This document shows, piece after piece, positions 1-4,414 of a stretch of DNA of 10,440 nucleotides. The notes beneath the pieces are model-generated. The model was not told the origin of the DNA. It did not search any database and worked only from the letters and a program-made list of their open reading frames with translations. The position numbers and the translations under genes were made by a program. The first letter of the stretch is position 1, and each line of letters begins with the position of its first letter. Source of the stretch: AWTP1-13 sp044868325 (GTDB lineage: Bacteria; Pseudomonadota; Alphaproteobacteria; Rhizobiales; Hyphomicrobiaceae); contig JBIOWI010000195.1 of NCBI GenBank assembly GCA_044868325.1, positions 1-10,440 of the forward strand, written 5' to 3'.

Positions 1-2
1 GC

Positions 3-1151
3 GCCGGCTCGCTCATGTGCGCTCTGGCGCACTCCATGCCCCTTGTGATCGCAGGCCGCTTCGTACAGGGGTTCGGCGGGGGCCTGCTGTCGGCCCTGGC
101 GTATGTCTTGGTGCGCTACCTGTTCCCCGCAGAGCTCTGGGCGCGCGTGTTCGGGCTCATTGCGGCCGTCTGGGGCGTCTCGGTGCTGGTCGGCCCCCTT
201 GTCGGCGGCCTCTTTGCCTCTTACGGCTTCTGGCGTGGCGCCTTCCTTGCCGTGGCAGCCCTCGCCGGGCTTCTCTGCCTTCTTGCGCTGCGCATCCTAC
301 CAGCCGCCGCAACCCGAGGGAGTGCGCCGCTGCGGCGGCCGCCTGGTGTGCGCGTGATCCTGATATGCAGCGCGATCGCCGCGCTTTCCCTAGCCACGAT
401 CGTCAGTGGGCCGGTCTCCAAAGCGGCTCTGATTGCGGCGGCGATCGGCGGGATGATCCAGACGCTGCGGATCGATCGGGCGGCGGCGGTCTCGCTCTTG
501 CCGCGCGATGCCTTCTCGATGCGATCGCCGGCCGGCGTGGGTCTGTGGATGGTCTTATTGCTCTCGACCGCCACGAGCCCGCTGCCGATCTACGGCCCGC
601 TGTTCCTGCAGCGCCTGCATGGCCTCGATCCTCTGGCCGCGGGATACCTGGTCGCCGGAACATCGCTGGCGTGGACGCTGGCCGCGCTGACCGTCGCCTC
701 GCTGTCGGAGCGCTGGACGGCCCGGCTCGTCGTCATGGGCCCCCTCGCGATGGGCGCGGGTTTGCTCGGTGTTGGCGTTCTCATGCCGTCCGGGCCGGTC
801 GCGGCCCTGCTGCCGCCGATTGCGTTGATCGGCGTCGGGATCGGCGCCTGCTGGGCCTTCATCGCGCAACGCGTCATGAGCGGGGCGGAACGCGGGGCGG
901 AGGACATCGCGGCCTCGTCCGTCGCAACGGTTCAACAGGCGGGGCTCGCCTTCGGTGCCGCCGCCGCCGGGCTGGTGGCCAACGTCAGCGGGCTCTCGGA
1001 CGCCCTGGAGCCCGCTTCCCTTCTGCGGGCGGCTTTCTGGGTGCCTGCGTGCTTCGTGGTCACGACCGTTGCCGCCAGCATCATGGGCCGACGCATGAAC
1101 ACGATAGCGGGGCAACGGCTCGCGGCGCCGGATGACCACTGTCGCCGGTAG
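3..1151 (+). CDS. MFS transporter, 3' part (5' end outside window)
   Basis: This is a major facilitator superfamily transporter in the inner membrane, probably a proton-driven exporter of the DHA2 (EmrB-like) type. The frame is open from the window edge, so the N-terminus and the first membrane helices are missing; 382 residues are visible. GRFVQGFGGG at visible residues 18-27 resembles motif B of helix 4, and GPLVGG at residues 64-69 is motif C of helix 5, the antiporter signature. About nine or ten further hydrophobic segments follow. Two of them (about residues 120-155) sit between the halves, as in 14-helix DHA2 proteins. The C-terminus is short, basic and cytoplasmic, ending in CRR. The substrate cannot be read from sequence. 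No terminator is seen after the stop, and the next gene, rpsU, has its own promoter. Superfamily is fairly certain; subfamily is inference. Confidence 0.85.
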   Translation, partial: AGSLMCALAHSMPLVIAGRFVQGFGGGLLSALAYVLVRYLFPAELWARVFGLIAAVWGVSVLVGPLVGGLFASYGFWRGAFLAVAALAGLLCLLALRILPAAATRGSAPLRRPPGVRVILICSAIAALSLATIVSGPVSKAALIAAAIGGMIQTLRIDRAAAVSLLPRDAFSMRSPAGVGLWMVLLLSTATSPLPIYGPLFLQRLHGLDPLAAGYLVAGTSLAWTLAALTVASLSERWTARLVVMGPLAMGAGLLGVGVLMPSGPVAALLPPIALIGVGIGACWAFIAQRVMSGAERGAEDIAASSVATVQQAGLAFGAAAAGLVANVSGLSDALEPASLLRAAFWVPACFVVTTVAASIMGRRMNTIAGQRLAAPDDHCRR

Positions 1152-1304
1152 CATCGCAAAAGTCCTCGCCCACGCACCGGCACCATGGCAGTGGAGCAGT
1201 CGGTCATTGCATCGCAATCGACAAAATTGTGTGAATTTTCAGACGCTTGCCCAAACCAACCACACGCCAAAAAACAATCCCCAATGGCACGTGACATCGG
1301 GTCA

Positions 1305-1333
1305 TGGACATGGCCGCCTCGCTCTGCTAGAAG
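1305..1333 (+). promoter_or_regulatory. Candidate sigma70 promoter of rpsU
   Basis: TGGACA (1305-1310) and TAGAAG (1328-1333) are separated by exactly 17 bases. TGC directly before the -10 box makes it an extended -10. TGGACA matches five of six bases of the TTGACA consensus, and TAGAAG matches four of six of TATAAT. A start near 1340 would give a 5' leader of about 125 bases, which includes the stem-loop at 1400-1422. This is a visual match only. Confidence 0.45.
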
Positions 1334-1399
1334 CCCGTGTACGCATGGAGCGCGGCTCCGGGCGGGGTAGGGTATTCCCTGCGCGATCCCGAGCCGCAG

Positions 1400-1422
1400 G
1401 ACAGGTCCAGGGCGGGCCTGTC
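1400..1422 (+). promoter_or_regulatory. Stem-loop in the rpsU 5' leader
   Basis: GACAGGTCC (1400-1408) can pair with GGGCCTGTC (1414-1422) around a 5-base loop, AGGGC. This gives nine base pairs, one of them U-G. It ends 42 bases before the rpsU start codon and lies inside the predicted transcript. No T-run follows, so it is not an intrinsic terminator. It could be a translational or stability element of the ribosomal protein mRNA; that role is inference. Confidence 0.4.
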
Positions 1423-1464
1423 ACTCGCCACGAGTTGCAACAATCCAAAGGAAGGCATACCCGC

Positions 1465-1794
1465 TTGCTGGTACAGGTTCGCGACAACAACGTCGATCAA
1501 GCCCTCAAGGCGCTGAAGAAGAAGATGCAGCGCGAGGGCATTTTCCGCGAGATGAAGCTGCGGAACTACTACGAGAAACCGTCCGAGAAGCGCGTGCGCG
1601 AGCAGGCCGAGGCCGTGCGGCGCGCCCGCAAGCTGGCGCGCAAGAAGGCCCAGCGTGAGGGCTTGCTCCCCGGCAAGGCACCCACGGCCCGCACCGGCGG
1701 CCCAGGCAGGCCCGGTGGCCGGCCCGGCGGCCCCCCGCGCAGCGGCGGCTTCGGCGGCCCCCCGCGCAGCGGCGGCTTCGGCGGCCCACGCTGA
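1465..1794 (+). CDS. rpsU: 30S ribosomal protein S21 with repeat C-terminal tail
   Basis: S21 is a small basic protein of the 30S subunit that helps initiation-region binding of mRNA. The core, starting VQVRDNNVDQALKALKKKMQ, followed by EGIFREM, EKPSEKR and RRARKLARKKAQREG, is a clear alphaproteobacterial S21. I chose TTG at 1465 because the family sequence begins there, AAAGGAAG (1447-1454) lies 10 bases before it, and no ATG or GTG fits. CTG at 1468 is the alternative. The product is 109 residues, against about 70 in E. coli. The last 40 residues are a Gly/Pro/Arg-rich tail containing GGPPRSGGF twice in tandem, probably disordered and able to contact RNA (inference). A separate promoter, a leader stem-loop and a strong terminator suggest it is transcribed alone. 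Confidence 0.93.
   Translation: MLVQVRDNNVDQALKALKKKMQREGIFREMKLRNYYEKPSEKRVREQAEAVRRARKLARKKAQREGLLPGKAPTARTGGPGRPGGRPGGPPRSGGFGGPPRSGGFGGPR
1726..1788 (+). repeat. 27-bp in-frame tandem repeat in rpsU
   Basis: Two identical 27-base units lie at 1726-1752 and 1753-1779, followed by the first eight or nine bases of a third copy (from 1780). Each unit encodes GGPPRSGGF. Because 27 is a multiple of three, changes in copy number would lengthen or shorten the S21 tail without a frameshift. Confidence 0.9.
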
Positions 1795-1819
1795 GGCTAT
1801 CCCGCTCTGCGGTTCTTTC

Positions 1820-1856
1820 GGGCGCTCGCGCAATCATGCGGAGCGCCCTTTGCTTT
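1820..1856 (+). terminator. Intrinsic terminator of rpsU
   Basis: GGGCGCTC (1820-1827) pairs perfectly with GAGCGCCC (1841-1848). Inside it, CGC (1829-1831) pairs with GCG (1838-1840) after one bulged G, leaving the loop AATCAT. TTTGCTTT (1849-1856) follows directly. It lies 25 bases after the rpsU stop codon. Confidence 0.8.
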
Positions 1857-1878
1857 GGCGTTGTGGGCGGGGGACTGA

Positions 1879-1938
1879 GGTCAGACCCCTCGCCGGCGTC
1901 GAAACTCATTCGCTACGGCGGACGCGAGGGGCTGACCC
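1879..1938. repeat. REP-like imperfect palindrome
   Basis: GGTCAGACCCCTCGC (1879-1893) is mirrored by GCGAGGGGCTGACC (1924-1937), which lacks one T of the perfect complement. GCGTC (1896-1900) and GACGC (1921-1925) offer an alternative inner pairing. A further partial copy, CTCAGACCCCC, follows at about 1949-1959. The GTCAGACC core is shared with the hairpin at 4389-4414. The element overlaps the last codons of the hydrolase gene on the minus strand. Confidence 0.6.
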
Positions 1939-2754
1939 CGATCGCGTCCTCAGACCCCCGATCCACGACCGCACCGCCTCGATCGCGTTGTTGCCGTTGA
2001 TGTAGAGGTCGCTGTGGCCGCCGTTGGGGAAGATCGCCAGCCGCTTCGGCTCGGGAGCCAGCTTGGCCAGCTCGCGCCCCATGGCCACCGGCACCACGCC
2101 GTCGTGCTCCCCGTGCAGGATCAGGAGCGGCGCCTTGATGCCGGCGATGTAGCGGGTGGTCTCGTAGCGGTCGCTCAGGAACAGGCGCACGGGCAGGAAC
2201 GGATAGGCCCGGGCCGCCACGTCGACGATCGAGGTGTAGGGCGCATCCAGGATCACGCCGCCCACCGGCAGCTCCGCAGCGATGCGGACGGCGATGCCCG
2301 AGCCCAGCGACTCCCCATAGGCGACGATCGACCTGGGCGCCACGCCTTCCTTCACCAGCGCACCGTAGGCGAGCCGCGCGTCGGCGACGTTGGCGGCCTC
2401 GCTGGGCGAGCCGGTGCTGCCCCCGTAGCCGCGGTAGGTCATCATGTAGACGCCCCAGCCCTCATCCATGAATCGGGCGATGCGCGGCGCGCGGATGGCG
2501 AGGCTGCCGCCGTTGCCGTGGAAATAGAGCAGCGTCGGCTGTCCCGGCTTCGCCCGGCCGTACCAGGCAACGACGCGCTCGCCGTCGGGGGTCTCGACGG
2601 TCCGCTCCTCGACGCCGGCGAGCCCCATCTCGGCGGGCGATATGCGAACCCGGTCGGGGAAGTACATGAGCTTGCGCTGGCCGAGGTAGGCGGCCACGCC
2701 GATCGCGGCATAGACGGCGACCACGCCAAGCACGAGCTTGATCCAGAGCGACAT
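1906..2754 (-). CDS. Membrane-anchored alpha/beta hydrolase (Bem46/YfhR-like)
   Basis: This is a serine hydrolase of the COG1073 alpha/beta fold type, likely an esterase or lipase-like enzyme facing the periplasm; its substrate is unknown. The 282-residue product has one N-terminal membrane helix (about residues 5-25). HGNGG (79-83) is the oxyanion-loop motif. The nucleophile elbow GESLG has Ser149. Asp218 in GEHDG and His247 in NGGHS complete the triad. The start ATG at 2754 places the anchor at the N-terminus; GAGAGAAG about 10 bases upstream is a modest ribosome binding site. An upstream extension to 2943 would cross the start of mgtC and lacks family sequence. The last residues (about 270-282, Arg/Ser-rich) are encoded by the REP-like palindrome and do not look like native domain. 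It is divergent from mgtC. Confidence 0.88.
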   Translation of the reverse strand: MSLWIKLVLGVVAVYAAIGVAAYLGQRKLMYFPDRVRISPAEMGLAGVEERTVETPDGERVVAWYGRAKPGQPTLLYFHGNGGSLAIRAPRIARFMDEGWGVYMMTYRGYGGSTGSPSEAANVADARLAYGALVKEGVAPRSIVAYGESLGSGIAVRIAAELPVGGVILDAPYTSIVDVAARAYPFLPVRLFLSDRYETTRYIAGIKAPLLILHGEHDGVVPVAMGRELAKLAPEPKRLAIFPNGGHSDLYINGNNAIEAVRSWIGGLRTRSGSAPRVRRSE

Positions 2755-2828
2755 GGGCAGGCTTCTCTCGTCACGGCTGGGCACGCGATGCCGCCCGCAA
2801 ACGGCGTGCGGAAGGGGCTCGGGGTTGG

Positions 2829-2858
2829 ATTGTAGCAGCGACTCCCTGGGCCTACACT
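2829..2858. promoter_or_regulatory. Candidate overlapping divergent promoters, hydrolase / mgtC
   Basis: The 112-base gap holds boxes for both directions. On the plus strand TTGTAG (2830-2835), a 17-base spacer and TACACT (2853-2858) point to a start at about 2865. On the minus strand TACAAT (complement of 2829-2834) is a five-of-six -10 for the hydrolase, with no good -35. The two elements occupy the same bases, so the promoters may exclude each other. These are visual matches to consensus only. Confidence 0.35.
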
Positions 2859-2866
2859 CCTGCGCC

Positions 2867-3583
2867 ATGGTGACGAGGATTTCCGGCCTCATCGGCCCCG
2901 AGAACGCCGTGATGCTCGCCCGCATCGCCGGCGCGCTCGCCATCGGCGCGTTGATCGGTCTGGAGCGCTCCTTTCATGGCCGCCCCGCCGGCTTCCGTAC
3001 GCACGCACTGGTGTGCGTCGCCTCCGCGCTGCTGATGCTCGTCACCGTTTACCAAAACGAGTGGATGACTGAGGTGGCGCTGGAGGCGATCCGCACCGAT
3101 CCCACGCGCATGGCCCAGGGCATCATGACCGGCATCGGCTTCCTCGGCGCCGGCGTGATCTTCAAGGAGGGACTCACGGTGCGCGGGCTCACCACCGCCG
3201 CCTCCATCTGGGTCACCTCGGCCATCGGCATCCTGGTGGGCATCGGCTTCTGGACGCCGGCGCTGATCGGCGTGTTCGGCACGCTCGCCGTGCTCAGCGT
3301 CTTCCGAGCGGTGGAGAACCGCATGCCGACGGAGTTCTACGCCCACCACCACCTGCGCTTCCGGCGCGAAGCGGTGATGGCGGAGGACGAGGTACGCAAG
3401 CTGGTGGGCAGCTACGGCTTCTCGGTGGCCAACCTCTCCTCGCGCCTCGTCAACGAGGGCAAGGTCTTCGAGTACCGCATGGTGATCCGCAGCCGCGGGC
3501 GCGACAACGCCCAGGCCCTGGCCCAGCACCTCCTGAAGCTGCCCGAGGTGATCGAGTTCCGGATATCGCCGACGGGGGATTGA
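2867..3583 (+). CDS. MgtC/SapB family inner-membrane protein
   Basis: MgtC/SapB-family proteins are small multi-helix inner-membrane proteins; some modulate the F-type ATPase and growth at low magnesium, but many members have no known role. The 238-residue product has the family signatures in order: GLER (31-34), RTHALV (44-49), TGIGFLGAGVI (88-98), and GLTTAASIW (107-115) with TSAIGI behind it. Four or five hydrophobic helices fill residues 10-145. A soluble ACT-like C-terminal domain follows (about 155-238). The ATG at 2867 is chosen because the first helix follows at the usual distance. No Shine-Dalgarno sequence precedes it, and the predicted -10 box ends only eight bases upstream, so the mRNA may be leaderless. 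No magnesium riboswitch leader is present. The gene ends four bases from the convergent antitoxin gene. Confidence 0.92.
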   Translation: MVTRISGLIGPENAVMLARIAGALAIGALIGLERSFHGRPAGFRTHALVCVASALLMLVTVYQNEWMTEVALEAIRTDPTRMAQGIMTGIGFLGAGVIFKEGLTVRGLTTAASIWVTSAIGILVGIGFWTPALIGVFGTLAVLSVFRAVENRMPTEFYAHHHLRFRREAVMAEDEVRKLVGSYGFSVANLSSRLVNEGKVFEYRMVIRSRGRDNAQALAQHLLKLPEVIEFRISPTGD

Positions 3584-3587
3584 CAGG

Positions 3588-3884
3588 TCATACAAGCTCG
3601 ATGCGCAGCTCGCGGCCGAGCACGTTGGCGGCGCGCTGCAGCGTATCCAATGTAACATTGCCGCCTTTCGGATCGAGCAGCCGGTCGAGCTGGGCGCGGC
3701 TCGTGTCCATGAGCTCCGCCATCTTGTTCTTGGAGAGCTTCTTCTTCTTCATCGCCTGCTCGATCTGCCAGGCAATGACCTCCTTGATGGCGATGGCCCG
3801 GAACTCTTCCAGCACGCCTTCTTCCTCGTGGAACTCGTCAAGGGTAGAGCCCCAGTGTGGGTTCCTTTTTTTCTTGGCAGTCAT
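3588..3884 (-). CDS. XRE/HTH antitoxin of a HigBA-type toxin-antitoxin pair
   Basis: This is a 98-residue DNA-binding antitoxin, expected to neutralise the product of the overlapping upstream gene and to repress their shared promoter. The N-terminal half (GSTLDEFHEEEG, then a helix around IKEVIAWQIEQAMK) is typical of antitoxins partnered with Gp49/HigB-like toxins. Residues about 47-90 form a Cro/CI-like helix-turn-helix, with TSRAQLDRLLDP as the likely recognition helix region, ending LGRELRIELV. The ATG at 3884 overlaps the toxin stop in an ATGA, so translation is coupled. AAGGAG (complement of 3893-3898), eight bases before the ATG, is a strong ribosome binding site that can favour antitoxin production. 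Toxin-first order is as in higBA. Symbols are withheld because family boundaries with other RelE/ParE pairs are blurred. Confidence 0.87.
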   Translation of the reverse strand: MTAKKKRNPHWGSTLDEFHEEEGVLEEFRAIAIKEVIAWQIEQAMKKKKLSKNKMAELMDTSRAQLDRLLDPKGGNVTLDTLQRAANVLGRELRIELV

Positions 3885-4213
3885 CTCAGCATCTCCTTCA
3901 TTCGGGCGAGCGCAAGGTCAATGGCAACCTTCGGTGTCTTCTGCGTCTTCTTGATAAAGCCGTGCACGACACCGATCCGTCCGTACTCCACAAAAAACAG
4001 CACTCGCGCGATTCGGTTACCAGCAAGATCGGTGCGGACTTCCGACAGTCCCTTGGTCAGGGGCCGGGCGAGGGGCATACCGACGGGCCACCGGTATTGC
4101 AGGTGTTGAAGATCCTGGCCGATCGCTTTGCGGTCATCCTCCGGCAGCTGCTTGCGCACTGGCTCCCTGCCAGTGGGCGTCCGGTAAAATACCAAAGAGA
4201 TCTTGTCCGCCAT
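3881..4213 (-). CDS. RelE/ParE-superfamily toxin, HigB/Gp49-like
   Basis: This 110-residue basic protein is a type II toxin of the phage Gp49-like/HigB group. Members of this fold are usually ribosome-dependent mRNA endonucleases that stop translation. Visible family features are the strand-rich core SEVRTD (57-62), then NRIARVLFF (66-74), and the hallmark HGFIKKTQKTP (84-94) followed by the helix IDLALARMKEML. The length is normal, and no frameshift or missing segment is seen, so the toxin looks intact. It is the first gene of the operon and overlaps the antitoxin by four bases. No ribosome binding site precedes ATG 4213, while a -10-like TATGAT lies just upstream, so the transcript may be nearly leaderless and weakly translated. 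The 5' flank is richer in A and T than neighbouring genes, consistent with acquisition by transfer (inference). Confidence 0.87.
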   Translation of the reverse strand: MADKISLVFYRTPTGREPVRKQLPEDDRKAIGQDLQHLQYRWPVGMPLARPLTKGLSEVRTDLAGNRIARVLFFVEYGRIGVVHGFIKKTQKTPKVAIDLALARMKEMLR

Positions 4214-4214
4214 G

Positions 4215-4244
4215 GATGCTATGCATCATAAGAGGTACATGTAC
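4215..4244 (-). promoter_or_regulatory. Candidate promoter/operator of the toxin-antitoxin operon
   Basis: GATGC-TAT-GCATC (4215-4227) is a perfect 5-base inverted repeat directly before the toxin start codon. GTACATGTAC (4235-4244) is a perfect 10-base palindrome just upstream. On the minus strand TATGAT (complement of 4225-4230) is a five-of-six -10 box lying between and partly inside them; no good -35 is seen at 17 bases. This layout fits autorepression by the HTH antitoxin, alone or with toxin. The assignment is inference from position and symmetry. Confidence 0.45.
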
Positions 4245-4388
4245 TATATAGGGGGCACGCCTGCAAGTCCGCCCGCAAGAACGCCGCCGGTCGTGGCGGA
4301 GATCACTAGCGCGACGGGCTACCCAATATGGAACAGGTCGTAAGGCTGTGCAATGAACAGTGCCACACGGCGTATTGCGTTGGAGCCA

Positions 4389-4414
4389 GTGTCAGACCGC
4401 AGAGGGTCTGACAC
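4389..4414. repeat. REP-like perfect hairpin beside cckA stop
   Basis: GTGTCAGACC (4389-4398) and GGTCTGACAC (4405-4414) form a perfect 10-base stem around the loop GCAGAG. It touches the cckA stop codon at 4415. Downstream of cckA on the minus strand no T-run follows, so it is not a classic intrinsic terminator, though it could protect the 3' end of the mRNA. The core matches the palindrome at 1879-1938. The rest of the gap (about 4250-4388) holds no recognised gene or RNA. Confidence 0.75.

Larger units (their letters stand above)
1152..1464. other. Intergenic region / rpsU leader
   Basis: This 313-base gap lies between the MFS gene and rpsU. Its first half (about 1205-1290) is clearly richer in A and T than the surrounding genes and carries no convincing reading frame. 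The second half holds a plausible sigma70 promoter (1305-1333), a stem-loop (1400-1422) and the ribosome binding site of rpsU (1447-1454). The reading frame of rpsU stays open upstream into the MFS gene. That upstream part shows none of the S21 family sequence, so I treat it as non-coding. Confidence 0.6.

Noticed and set aside
1185..1370. Small 61-codon frame in the rpsU leader region
   Set aside because: No ribosome binding site, no recognisable sequence, and it overlaps the predicted rpsU promoter.
2014..2835. Plus-strand frame opposite the hydrolase
   Set aside because: Shadow frame; the minus strand has an intact catalytic triad and membrane anchor.
2755..2866. Magnesium riboswitch or long regulatory leader upstream of mgtC
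   Set aside because: The gap is only 112 bases, shared with a divergent gene, and the best promoter leaves almost no leader.
4389..4414. Intrinsic terminator of cckA
   Set aside because: The stem is good but no T-run follows in the minus-strand direction; a REP-type hairpin explains it better.
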